Assembly (NCBI RefSeq): GCF_002795425.1
Contig: NZ_PHHA01000018.1
Span: 62,001 to 126,000, forward strand
Source: Conservatibacter flavescens
GTDB lineage: Bacteria; Pseudomonadota; Gammaproteobacteria; Enterobacterales; Pasteurellaceae
Reading direction: 5' to 3'
DNA: 64,000 nt
Shown: piece by piece, positions 1 to 7,666 of the stretch
Layout: each line of letters begins with the position of its first letter
Position numbering within the stretch: position 1 is the first letter of the stretch
The notes under the pieces: model-generated
Seen by the model: only the letters and a program-made list of their open reading frames with translations
Told to the model about the DNA's origin: nothing
Databases searched by the model: none
Translations under genes and position numbers: made by a program

Positions 1-577
1 TATCAAAAATCATGTCTTTGGTATTGCCTTGTTGACATAATTCCCCGTTGATCCAGGTTTTTAAGCTTAGATTCATGGGATCTTTAATGTCTTCTTTATC
101 TACGATGTATGGCCCCACCGGTGTGGTCGCGACGCGATTTTTAACGCGCAAGTTGGGGCGATAGTAGTTTTCTAAATAATCTCGAATAGCATAATCGTTG
201 CATAAGGTGTAACCTGCTACGTAATCGAGTGCATGTTCACGGTTGATATTTTTGGCAGTTTTGCCAATAACGACCACTAATTCACATTCATAATGCATGT
301 AGTCGATATTATCTGGTCGCCAAGTCGTACTATTATGCCCCGTATAGGTGTGGTGGGTTTTGATAAAAACTAAAGGGCGTTCTGGGGGCTTAAAGTCTAA
401 TTCGGAAGCATGATCCGCATAGTTTAAGCCAAGTGCATACATCATACCTTGTGCAGGTGGTAGCCATTCTACAACCTCTGTGGGTAATATTTCGCCTTGC
501 TCAGTTAATAAGCCCTGTTCAGTGACTTCAACGCTGTAAATTTGATCTCTATATAAAATTCTTGCATATTTGCCCAT
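1..577 (-). CDS. hpaG2: HpaG C-terminal-type subunit (homoprotocatechuate pathway isomerase/decarboxylase), partial
   Basis: This gene is cut by the left edge; 192 codons are readable from the ATG at 577 with no stop. It belongs to the fumarylacetoacetate hydrolase fold. Visible are LGLNYADHASEL (about residues 49-60), the metal-binding HYECEL segment with Glu97 and Glu99, and GYTLCNDYAIRDY near 122-134. The sequence closely follows the C-terminal half of enterobacterial HpaG, which decarboxylates 5-oxo-pent-3-ene-1,2,5-tricarboxylate and isomerises the product in 4-HPA catabolism. It begins 4 nt after the stop of the gene for the N-terminal-type half, so the two are translationally linked. 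E. coli has one fused protein; here there are two genes. Family assignment is firm; the exact division of activities is inferred. Confidence 0.88.
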   Translation of the reverse strand, partial: MGKYARILYRDQIYSVEVTEQGLLTEQGEILPTEVVEWLPPAQGMMYALGLNYADHASELDFKPPERPLVFIKTHHTYTGHNSTTWRPDNIDYMHYECELVVVIGKTAKNINREHALDYVAGYTLCNDYAIRDYLENYYRPNLRVKNRVATTPVGPYIVDKEDIKDPMNLSLKTWINGELCQQGNTKDMIFD

Positions 578-581
578 AATC

Positions 582-1268
582 TTACTCGCTTAAAGCTAAA
601 ATTTGATTGGAAAGTGTGCCAAGTTGTTCAAAACGAACACAAACTTGATCTTGATCTTCTGCTATTGCAGGGGAATCTTCTGTCCCTGTTAAGAGAACAT
701 CACCGGCTTTAAAGGACATGAACTGACTGAGAAAACTAATGAGTTCAGCCACAGAATAAAGGGTATCGGTTCGATAACATGCCTTTTGAATTTGGTTATT
801 CACTTCTACCTGAATGGCAATTTCTTCGGTATTTTTAACCGCACTTTTGTTTAGGGCTTGGCCTAGTACACAGAAACTGTCTTGGCAGCGCCCTATAATA
901 TCGGGACGATAGTAGTCATCGCTCGGTAATGAGTAGAGTACGGCGGGGAGATAAGCGCTGACATAATCTAAAGCCTGTTTAACCTCAACGGGTTGAAGAT
1001 CTTTCGCAAAGACGACACCTAAGTGCGGTTCGATTCGCAATTTTTTTTGGGCGATAGGTAATAACACGGGGGCGCCGCTACGATTATGTGTGGCTTCAGG
1101 CAGCACATAAATAACCGGTGTTTTGGGTGCACCGTTATAAGGTGCTTGTGCTAATTCAGCCTGTTTGCGTAATAACAACTGCTTTGAGTTCAACGCAATC
1201 ACAAACACTGTGGGTTGACGTTGGGCTGATGAGCGTTGTGTAATGTATTTAGCTAATGAAACTGACAT
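582..1268 (-). CDS. hpaG1: HpaG N-terminal-type subunit (FAH-family, 4-HPA pathway)
   Basis: A 228-residue fumarylacetoacetate hydrolase-family protein resembling the N-terminal half of E. coli HpaG: APYNGAPKTPVIYVLP near residue 42, YYRPDIIGRCQDSFC near 120-134 and GDVLLTGTEDSPAI near 187-200. The duplicated halves of HpaG carry the decarboxylase and isomerase steps after meta-cleavage of homoprotocatechuate; here they are separate polypeptides that probably associate. It sits 12 nt after the TRAP permease gene and 4 nt before hpaG2, so it is co-transcribed with both. Two Hin-type uptake cores (838 and 1021) lie inside the gene, showing long residence in this lineage. The metal-binding E-x-E pair is not obvious here, unlike in hpaG2, so this half may be catalytically weaker. 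Confidence 0.82.
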   Translation of the reverse strand: MSVSLAKYITQRSSAQRQPTVFVIALNSKQLLLRKQAELAQAPYNGAPKTPVIYVLPEATHNRSGAPVLLPIAQKKLRIEPHLGVVFAKDLQPVEVKQALDYVSAYLPAVLYSLPSDDYYRPDIIGRCQDSFCVLGQALNKSAVKNTEEIAIQVEVNNQIQKACYRTDTLYSVAELISFLSQFMSFKAGDVLLTGTEDSPAIAEDQDQVCVRFEQLGTLSNQILALSE

Positions 1269-1280
1269 ATTTTCCTCAAC

Positions 1281-2609
1281 TTAAAATAAATGAACTAAAC
1301 CGAGAACGATCATTGGGAAGCACGCCACTAAGACAATTCGGATCAAATCCGATGCAATAAAGGGGAGTACCCATTTTGATGTGCTTAAGAGCGGTGTATT
1401 TTTATCCATTTTATTGATAATAAAGAGATTAATTCCGACTGGTGGGGTGATTAAGCCGATTTCGACGACCATTAAGGCAACAATACCAAACCAAATAGTT
1501 TTGTCTTGTGCGGACATTCCCCAAAAATCTAAGCCTAAAATAATCGGATAGAAAATAGGAATGGTCAGTAGGATCATTGCAAGAGAATCCATTACACAGC
1601 CTAAAACAAGGTAGATCAGGATAATCATAAATAACACCAGCAATGGCTCATAACCTTGACCGACAACCCAAGTAGCAAGCTGAGCCGGCATTTGAGTTAA
1701 GGCAAGGGCTGAATTAAGTAAGTCTGCACCAATCAATACCATGAAGATCATGGCGCTAGAAGCGGCGGTTTGGAGAATGCTTTGTATCAGACCTTTCCAA
1801 GTTAACCCGCCGGATAGCCATGAGATAATGCCACAGGCAGCGGCTCCGATTGAGGCGGATTCTGTTGGGTTTGCCCAGCCTCCGTAAATACTGATAATCA
1901 CGACGGCAAAAACCATAAAAATGGGTAGTACTTTAATCTGTGATTTGACAGCTTGTAAAAAAGGCACTTTTTCGGAGACAGGCCCTGCTTCAGGGCGTAG
2001 ACTCACCAAGATTTTGATCACGACGATATAACCCAATAAGGCCAAGATACCCGGTATGATTGCCGCAACAAACAACTTGCCGATGGATTCTTGCGTTAAT
2101 ACAGCATAAATGATCAACGGTACCGAAGGCGGAATTAAGATACCTAATGTACCGCCAGCGGCTAAAGTGGCTGTACTTAATTTACCGGAATAGTGGCGTT
2201 TTTGTAGTTCGGGCATGGCGACTTGTCCCATTGTGGCAGCGGTGGCCAATGATGAACCACAAATTGCACCAAATGCGGCACAACTGCCGACAGCGGCCAT
2301 TGCCATACCGCCACGCCAATGTCCAATAAAATGACTTGCAGCCTGAAATAACGCTTTTGACATACCGCCATGAGAAGCCAGCTGTCCCATCAAAATAAAC
2401 AAAGGCACGACGGCAAGATCGTAATTGGATAAGCGAGCATAAGCCAAGCCGTTGAGGGTAAACATCAAGGTATTCAAATCCCCATGTCCCAAATAGGCAT
2501 ATAATCCGGCGGCGGCTAAAAACATGGCAATGCCGATATGTATTCGAATTAATAATAGGGTAAGTAGGATAAAAAAGCCGACAATCCCCATTTCTAAACC
2601 ACTCATCAT
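1281..2609 (-). CDS. TRAP transporter large permease (DctM family), probable aromatic acid uptake
   Basis: A 442-residue inner-membrane protein with about twelve hydrophobic segments and typical DctM features: PLFILMGQLASHGG near residue 69, GGTLGILIPPSVPLIIYAV near 151-169 and ITPPVGINLFI near 386-396. TRAP systems use an electrochemical ion gradient plus a periplasmic binding protein to import organic acids. It lies between the small permease gene (4 nt upstream) and hpaG1 (12 nt downstream). Context therefore suggests 4-hydroxyphenylacetate or a related aromatic acid as substrate, a role filled by the MFS carrier HpaX in E. coli. Family is certain; substrate is inferred from the operon only. 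Confidence 0.92.
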   Translation of the reverse strand: MMSGLEMGIVGFFILLTLLLIRIHIGIAMFLAAAGLYAYLGHGDLNTLMFTLNGLAYARLSNYDLAVVPLFILMGQLASHGGMSKALFQAASHFIGHWRGGMAMAAVGSCAAFGAICGSSLATAATMGQVAMPELQKRHYSGKLSTATLAAGGTLGILIPPSVPLIIYAVLTQESIGKLFVAAIIPGILALLGYIVVIKILVSLRPEAGPVSEKVPFLQAVKSQIKVLPIFMVFAVVIISIYGGWANPTESASIGAAACGIISWLSGGLTWKGLIQSILQTAASSAMIFMVLIGADLLNSALALTQMPAQLATWVVGQGYEPLLVLFMIILIYLVLGCVMDSLAMILLTIPIFYPIILGLDFWGMSAQDKTIWFGIVALMVVEIGLITPPVGINLFIINKMDKNTPLLSTSKWVLPFIASDLIRIVLVACFPMIVLGLVHLF

Positions 2610-2613
2610 AATG

Positions 2614-3141
2614 TTAATCCTTAGTATTCAGATGAAGAATGAAGTGATAGAAAGCGCATAGAGCCATCATAATGAAGCTTGGGATAATTAATGCATTTGG
2701 GATCCACATAGGAAATGAGAGTAATGCGCTGACCTCTTCATATTCTTTGAGATCCTGTACTTGTAATCCGATACGCCAAACCAGTAATAGTGAAACAGCA
2801 AACAAGCAAAAGTCCGCCAGTGCATCGAGTTTATTGCGTATAGATAGGGGGAGCTTTGCGGTAAAAAAATCCACTTTTAAATGTTCTGACATGATGGTAC
2901 AAAACGGCAGAAATAGTGAGGCTGCAACAGCACAACCCATTTGCATAATCTCAATATCACCGATTACCCCACCGGAGCCGAGTTTGCGATCAATTAAGGA
3001 ATAGCACGACATCATAATGAGTGCTATAAAGATAAAGCCACCCAAAATAGCCATTCCTTGTGTAATACGGAAAAGATATATTCCAATCGAATAGCGCTGT
3101 ATTTTTTCAGGTAGGGTATTTTCTAGCATAACCTCACTCAT
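2614..3141 (-). CDS. TRAP transporter small permease (DctQ family)
   Basis: A 175-residue membrane protein with four predicted hydrophobic segments (about residues 30-50, 66-85, 106-125 and 148-168), the usual size and layout of DctQ subunits. It forms the integral membrane complex with the large permease encoded immediately downstream (4-nt gap). A clear AGGAG ribosome site precedes the ATG at 3141. The binding-protein gene ends 12 nt upstream. DctQ proteins are poorly conserved, so the call rests on size, topology and position between P and M subunits. Confidence 0.88.
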   Translation of the reverse strand: MSEVMLENTLPEKIQRYSIGIYLFRITQGMAILGGFIFIALIMMSCYSLIDRKLGSGGVIGDIEIMQMGCAVAASLFLPFCTIMSEHLKVDFFTAKLPLSIRNKLDALADFCLFAVSLLLVWRIGLQVQDLKEYEEVSALLSFPMWIPNALIIPSFIMMALCAFYHFILHLNTKD

Positions 3142-3153
3142 AACTTACTCCTA

Positions 3154-4182
3154 CTATTGTTGGTATTTCTGTACCATTTGGCGTAAATCATCTAACATTT
3201 TCTGACCATCTAGCCCTTGTTTTTCCATATTTTTAAACCAGTCTTGTGGCACATTCGCGGTAAGTTGTTTCATTTTTTCGGTATGTTCCGCGTTAAATTC
3301 AGTGATCGTGCCACCTTGTTCTAGGGATTTTTTTCGCGCGTTTTCTTCAGCGCTTTCCCATGCTTGGGTAATCCGTTCAAGCAATACGGGGCCAGAGTTA
3401 TTGTCTAAAATAGTTTTGAGATCGGCTGGTAGGGAATCATATTTTTTCTTATTCATTATCAATGATAATACGGTGACGGTTGGAAAAGGTTCGCCTTTGG
3501 CAGGCATTACATGGTACTTAGTGACCTCATCTAATTTGGTCGGTAATACAACTTCCCAAGCGCCCATTGCGCCATCAACTACGCCTTTAGAGACGCTTTC
3601 GGCAACTTGTGAAGGCGCAATGGAAATGGCGGATCCTCCGAGTGCTTGAATAACTTGTGAGGCTAAACGGGTTGGGGTGCGTAATTTTAACCCCTGTAGA
3701 TCCTCAACATGATTTAAGGGTTTATTGGCATGGAAAGTTACCCCTCCGTCAGTTTGCATAGAAAGGACTTTAAATTGCTTAAATTCGGTGTCTTTGGCAT
3801 ATTTTTCAAAATATTCCCAAGCAACTTTGTTGCCTGTTTTCGCATCGGGTAATAAGAATGGCATTTCTAAGCCTTCAATAATTTTAAAACGTCCAGAAGA
3901 GTATCCTGGTGCTGTCCATACGATATCCGCAACACCATTACGCACCTGATCAATGAGCTGTGCTGCGGTACCACCTAATTGGTTTGATGGATAGAGTTGG
4001 CATTCAATCCGCCCTTTAGATTGGGTATTTAAATGTTGACACCAAGGCTCAAGTACATCTTGTTGAATAGTGGAAAGTGCGGGCAAAAAATGACCAATTT
4101 TTAATGTTACCTTGTCTGCGGAGAAAGCGGTTGTTGACAAGGTGAGGGCTAAAAGGGGGGCAAATAAGTGATATTTTTTCAT
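3154..4182 (-). CDS. TRAP transporter periplasmic substrate-binding protein (DctP family)
   Basis: A 342-residue secreted solute-binding protein. It has a Sec signal peptide with probable cleavage after TAFSA (residue about 22), then the DctP fold: KIGHFLPALSTIQQDVLEPW, NGVADIVWTAPGYSSGRF and LKLRTPTRLASQVIQALGG. In this family an Arg in the KLRTP motif binds the substrate carboxylate, which fits an organic acid such as 4-HPA. It is the first gene of the minus-strand transport/hpaG operon, 137 nt downstream of hpaA. A perfect 16-bp palindrome (4218-4233) lies just upstream. SD AAAAAGGAGC precedes the ATG. Substrate is inferred from neighbours. Confidence 0.92.
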   Translation of the reverse strand: MKKYHLFAPLLALTLSTTAFSADKVTLKIGHFLPALSTIQQDVLEPWCQHLNTQSKGRIECQLYPSNQLGGTAAQLIDQVRNGVADIVWTAPGYSSGRFKIIEGLEMPFLLPDAKTGNKVAWEYFEKYAKDTEFKQFKVLSMQTDGGVTFHANKPLNHVEDLQGLKLRTPTRLASQVIQALGGSAISIAPSQVAESVSKGVVDGAMGAWEVVLPTKLDEVTKYHVMPAKGEPFPTVTVLSLIMNKKKYDSLPADLKTILDNNSGPVLLERITQAWESAEENARKKSLEQGGTITEFNAEHTEKMKQLTANVPQDWFKNMEKQGLDGQKMLDDLRQMVQKYQQ

Positions 4183-4217
4183 GAATAGCTCCTTTTTAAA
4201 CGAAATAAATTATTTTT

Positions 4218-4233
4218 GTTACAAATTTGTAAC
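4218..4233. promoter_or_regulatory. Perfect 16-bp palindrome before TRAP/hpaG operon; candidate operator
   Basis: GTTACAAATTTGTAAC is identical to its own reverse complement. Its centre is about 43 nt upstream of the dctP start codon and directly follows TATAAA-like -10 candidates on the minus strand, a position expected for a repressor operator. The bound protein is unknown; an HpaR-like MarR repressor outside this window is one possibility. Palindromy and position are seen; function is inferred. Confidence 0.5.
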
Positions 4234-4319
4234 TTTTTTATAATTGTTTTATAGGCGCTTTAAAATGCATTTTTCTCGTAAAAAATTGCACTTTTTCATG
4301 AAATATTCAGTTTTTTTAT

Positions 4320-5222
4320 TTATTTGTGACGTTGATCTCGAAACTTTTTAGGCGATAATTTTGTTTCTTTCAGAAAAAAGCGAGAAAAGTAAGACGGATC
4401 TTTAAACCCGAGTTCATAGGCAATTTGATAAATGGAATCTTGAGTAAAAAGTAATTTTCTTTTGGCTTCTTGGATTTGCCTTTCAATAATGATACGTTTG
4501 GCTGACTCAGTGGAAAATCGTTGGCAAATAGCATTTAATCGGCTTTCGGTAATACATAACTTTTCAAGATATTGAGGGATTTTCCAGTTGTTTTTGAAAT
4601 TTTCTTCAATGAGAAAGTTAAACTCATTAAACAGTTTAAGTTCATTATTTTTAGGCGTATAAGCCACTTGATTATTTTGCGCTAAGCGATAAATGCTTAA
4701 TAAAATCAGTTTAGCATATAAGCGAAGTGCGGTCTGTTTTTCTTCAATATTTTCTTTATATTCATTGGCTAAAGCCGTAAAGATATACTCCATTTGAAAA
4801 ATACTTTTTTGGTGTTCGGGAGAATGAGGATTAAGCTCAATACACATGGGATAAAAGTAGTTAATATCCCGTTTGAGAGAAACAAGTAATTGCCAAATAA
4901 ATTCTTGAGGAATCGTTAAAACATGCCCATGAGTATCTAAATTTGTTTTAAAACCATGTGGCGTAGAAGGCGGTGTTAAAAAGAAACAAGGCGCTTTAAG
5001 AGAATATTCTTTTTCATCTAATTGTAAAAAAATACTGCCTTCCGTTAGGTAATGAATTTGATAAAAGCGATCGTGGAAATGGACTAATGACGTTCTACCA
5101 TAGAATAAAGCAAAATTATCAAAGGTTTCATAATGAATAATCGCATTGGTATCTAAACTGCCGTAGGTTTTTTCAATATTAATATTTTGCATTGAATGCG
5201 TTGCATTGTTTAACCCTTCCAT
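4320..5222 (-). CDS. hpaA: AraC/XylS-family activator of the 4-HPA genes
   Basis: A 300-residue protein. The N-terminal cupin-like sensing domain (about residues 25-150) contains LVHFHDRFYQIHYLTEGSIF and FFLTPPSTPHGF. The C-terminal domain (about 205-298) has two helix-turn-helix motifs: RLNAICQRFS and DSIYQIAYELGFKDPSYFSRFF. Length and domain order match E. coli HpaA, the 4-HPA-responsive activator of hpaBC. It lies divergently beside hpaB (241-nt spacer) and upstream of the TRAP operon, so it could control both. Its Shine-Dalgarno is weak. A Hin-type uptake core lies inside at 4725. Confidence 0.88.
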   Translation of the reverse strand: MEGLNNATHSMQNINIEKTYGSLDTNAIIHYETFDNFALFYGRTSLVHFHDRFYQIHYLTEGSIFLQLDEKEYSLKAPCFFLTPPSTPHGFKTNLDTHGHVLTIPQEFIWQLLVSLKRDINYFYPMCIELNPHSPEHQKSIFQMEYIFTALANEYKENIEEKQTALRLYAKLILLSIYRLAQNNQVAYTPKNNELKLFNEFNFLIEENFKNNWKIPQYLEKLCITESRLNAICQRFSTESAKRIIIERQIQEAKRKLLFTQDSIYQIAYELGFKDPSYFSRFFLKETKLSPKKFRDQRHK

Positions 5223-5311
5223 GATTTTAATCCTTTTGTGTTGTTTGATTTTCTACATACTTTGTATCCTAATTAGGGAATAAATAAATGTATAGTTGAG
5301 AGAGACAAAAT

Positions 5312-5327
5312 ATCGACATAGATCACA
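5312..5327 (+). promoter_or_regulatory. Possible CRP half-site upstream of hpaB
   Basis: ATCGA-N6-TCACA: the right half matches the CRP consensus TGTGA-N6-TCACA, the left half is poor. It lies in the hpaA-hpaB intergenic region. Enterobacterial hpaBC is catabolite-controlled, which makes a CRP site plausible, but the match is weak. Confidence 0.25.
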
Positions 5328-5370
5328 TTTTATTAATATTTTGCGGTATAAAGGGGAAAAGTACCTTTTT

Positions 5371-5386
5371 TGGCATAAAAATTGCA
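5371..5386 (+). promoter_or_regulatory. Sigma-54-like -24/-12 element upstream of hpaB
   Basis: TGGCATAAAAATTGCA has the GG and GC dinucleotides and the 12/24 spacing of the consensus TGGCAC-N5-TTGCA, and lies about 78 nt upstream of the hpaB start. Many Pasteurellaceae, for example H. influenzae, lack rpoN and hpaA is not a sigma-54 activator, so this may be coincidence. Direct repeats TATAACGT (5410-5417 and 5436-5443) downstream could be activator half-sites. Confidence 0.3.
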
Positions 5387-5390
5387 TTTT

Positions 5391-5456
5391 CTCTGAAGAA
5401 TAAATCTTCTATAACGTTAATAAATTGTTAACACGTATAACGTAATTTTTTCAGAG
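5391..5456 (+). other. Inverted repeat that could mask the hpaB ribosome-binding site
   Basis: CTCTGAA (5391-5397) is the exact complement of TTCAGAG (5450-5456), which overlaps the hpaB Shine-Dalgarno AGAGGAG (5453-5459). A smaller hairpin GAAG/CTTC lies within. If both arms are in the leader, pairing would cover the ribosome site. Seen as sequence; regulatory meaning is inferred. Confidence 0.3.
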
Positions 5457-5463
5457 GAGCAAA

Positions 5464-7050
5464 ATGATGACCACAAAACATCAATTACCAGATGATTTTC
5501 GCAAAGAAAAAAACCGTCCATTTACAGGAGAAGAGTATTTAGCGAGCCTAAAAGATGGGCGAAAAGTTTATATTTATGGTGAGTTGGTTGAAGATGTGAC
5601 GACACACCCCGCATTTCGTAATGCGGCAGCTTCCATTGCAAAACTCTATGATGCGTTACATGATCCTGCGACCAAAGATGAATTATGCTGGGAGACGGAT
5701 ACGGGAAACGGCGGCTATACGCATAAATTTTTCCGTTATGCACGTAATGCTGAGGAATTACAGGCGCAACGCGATGCGATTGCCGCGTGGTCAAGATATA
5801 GTTATGGCTGGATGGGAAGAACCCCTGATTACAAAGCAGCATTTGGCAGTTCATTGGGCGCAAATGCAGAATTTTATGGTAAATTTGCTGATAATGCGCG
5901 TAATTGGTATAAGCGTATTCAAGAATCTTGTTTATATTTCAATCATGCTATTGTGAATCCGCCTATTGATCGTAATAAGCCTATTGATGAAGTTAAAGAT
6001 GTTTATGTTAAGGTAGAGGAAGAGCGCGAAGACGGTATTATTGTGAGCGGAGCAAAAGTGGTCGCCACGAATTCAGCTTTGACACATTATAATTTTATTG
6101 GTTTTGGATCGGCACAAATTATTGGAAATGATGATCAATTTGCCATGATGTTTATTGCTCCAATGGACGATGAGGGGGTGAAATTAATTTGTCGTCATTC
6201 TTACGAATTAGCTGCAGGGGCAACGGGTTCCCCGTTTGATTTTCCTTTATCTAGTCGCTTTGATGAAAATGATGCGATTTTGGTGTTAGATAAAGTGTTT
6301 ATTCCTTGGGAAAACGTACTGATTTATCGTGATTTAGAACGTTGTCGCACATGGGCGCAATATGCGGGTTTTGCAGGATTATTTCCTATGCAGGCTTGTA
6401 CACGTTTAGCGGTTAAGCTCGATTTTATCACGGGTTTATTACATAAAGCTTTACAATGTACAGGTGTGATTGAGTTTCGCGGAGTGGCGGCACAAATGGG
6501 CGAAGTGATGGCGTATCGTAATCTTTTTTGGACATTAACTGATGCGATGAGTGGCGCCTCTTATGAATGGAAAAACGGTTGTCAAATGCCAAGCCCACAA
6601 GCTATTCAAACTTATCGTGTCATGGCACCAATGGCATATCATACGATTAAGAAAATTGTGGAACAGACTGTGACGAGCGGCCTGATTTATTTACCCTCAC
6701 ACATTCGAGATTTTAATAATCCGGATATTGATCAGTACTTGGCTAAATATGTGCGTGGCTCAAATAATATTGAATATCGTGAGCGGATTAAAATTTTAAA
6801 ATTGTTGTGGGACGCGATTGGGACAGAATTCGGTGGTCGCCATGAATTGTATGAAATCAATTATGCAGGTAGTCAAGAAGAAGTGCGTCTACAGGTTTTA
6901 GGGCAGTCTACAGGGAATGGCACGCTGAAACGCTGTTTTGATTTGGTCGAACGATGTTTGTCAGATTATGATGAAGAGGGCTGGAAAGTATCACATCTTA
7001 ATAATTCTGATGATATTCGAATGTTAGGGAATTTAAATCGTTTTTCATAA
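5464..7050 (+). CDS. hpaB: 4-hydroxyphenylacetate 3-monooxygenase, oxygenase subunit
   Basis: A 528-residue cytoplasmic FADH2-dependent monooxygenase that hydroxylates 4-hydroxyphenylacetate to 3,4-dihydroxyphenylacetate (homoprotocatechuate), the first step of the pathway. It aligns along its whole length with E. coli HpaB (520 aa). Recognisable are RPFTGEEYLASLKDGRKVYI at the N-terminus, SRYSYGWMGRTPDYKAAFG near 120, ATNSALTHYNFIGFGSAQ near 201, AGATGSPFDFPLSSRFDEND near 250 and IGTEFGGRHELYEINYAGS near 455. The FAD loop and substrate-site segments are intact. Two adjacent ATGs (5464, 5467) follow SD AGAGGAG; either could be used. It forms a two-gene unit with hpaC and is divergent from hpaA. 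Confidence 0.96.
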   Translation: MMTTKHQLPDDFRKEKNRPFTGEEYLASLKDGRKVYIYGELVEDVTTHPAFRNAAASIAKLYDALHDPATKDELCWETDTGNGGYTHKFFRYARNAEELQAQRDAIAAWSRYSYGWMGRTPDYKAAFGSSLGANAEFYGKFADNARNWYKRIQESCLYFNHAIVNPPIDRNKPIDEVKDVYVKVEEEREDGIIVSGAKVVATNSALTHYNFIGFGSAQIIGNDDQFAMMFIAPMDDEGVKLICRHSYELAAGATGSPFDFPLSSRFDENDAILVLDKVFIPWENVLIYRDLERCRTWAQYAGFAGLFPMQACTRLAVKLDFITGLLHKALQCTGVIEFRGVAAQMGEVMAYRNLFWTLTDAMSGASYEWKNGCQMPSPQAIQTYRVMAPMAYHTIKKIVEQTVTSGLIYLPSHIRDFNNPDIDQYLAKYVRGSNNIEYRERIKILKLLWDAIGTEFGGRHELYEINYAGSQEEVRLQVLGQSTGNGTLKRCFDLVERCLSDYDEEGWKVSHLNNSDDIRMLGNLNRFS

Positions 7051-7103
7051 TAACAATATTGTGCGGTGAATATTGGCGTATTCACCGCCAAAACGGAGGC
7101 CAT

Positions 7104-7607
7104 ATGTTAAGTCCAGTCCAACAACAATTTCGCAATGCAATGTCTAAATTAGCGGCAGCAGTCAATATTATTACTACGGACGGTGAAGCAGGGAAGTGTG
7201 GGATTACCGCAACAGCAGTATGTTCAATCACAGACACACCGCCAACGCTAATGGTTTGTATTAATCAAAATAGTGAAATGAATGCTGTTTTTCAGCAAAA
7301 TAAACGCTTGTGTGTCAATATATTAACATCGGAACAAGAAGAGTTGGCATGTCATTTTGCTGGCTTTAAGGGAAGCAGTATGGAAGAGCGTTTTGCGTGG
7401 GATATTTGGCAGCCTAATGAAGAACAATCTGCTGTACCTATGCTCAAGGAGGCATTGGCAAATTTAAAAGGCACAATAGTCGATATCCGTAATGTGGGAA
7501 CTCATTCCTTGTTTTTGGTCGAGTTAGAACATATTGCAGTTGCAGAAGAGGGGCAAGGATTAGTCTATTTTAACCGTCATTTTCATCACATTGGGAGTAC
7601 GCCATAA
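7104..7607 (+). CDS. hpaC: 4-HPA 3-monooxygenase flavin reductase subunit
   Basis: A 167-residue NADH:flavin oxidoreductase that supplies FADH2 to HpaB. It matches E. coli HpaC across its length: FRNAMSKLAAAVNIITTDGE, KCGITATAVCSITDTPPTLMVCIN (flavin-binding core) and GLVYFNRHFHHIG at the C-terminus. The start is set at the ATG at 7104, preceded by GGAGG (7095-7099). An upstream in-frame ATG at 7059 would add 15 residues unlike the family. It follows hpaB by 53 nt. Confidence 0.94.
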   Translation: MLSPVQQQFRNAMSKLAAAVNIITTDGEAGKCGITATAVCSITDTPPTLMVCINQNSEMNAVFQQNKRLCVNILTSEQEELACHFAGFKGSSMEERFAWDIWQPNEEQSAVPMLKEALANLKGTIVDIRNVGTHSLFLVELEHIAVAEEGQGLVYFNRHFHHIGSTP

Positions 7608-7635
7608 ATGACAGAAACAGAGGTGGCGGAATGGT

Positions 7636-7659
7636 ATGGACAGGCGCTTTCCTGTCCAT
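7636..7659. terminator. Stem-loop between convergent hpaC and hemH
   Basis: ATGGACAGG and CCTGTCCAT form a perfect 9-bp stem around a 6-base loop. Neither side has a clear T tract, so termination strength is uncertain. It lies between the ends of hpaC (plus) and hemH (minus). Confidence 0.45.
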
Positions 7660-7666
7660 CATGTTA

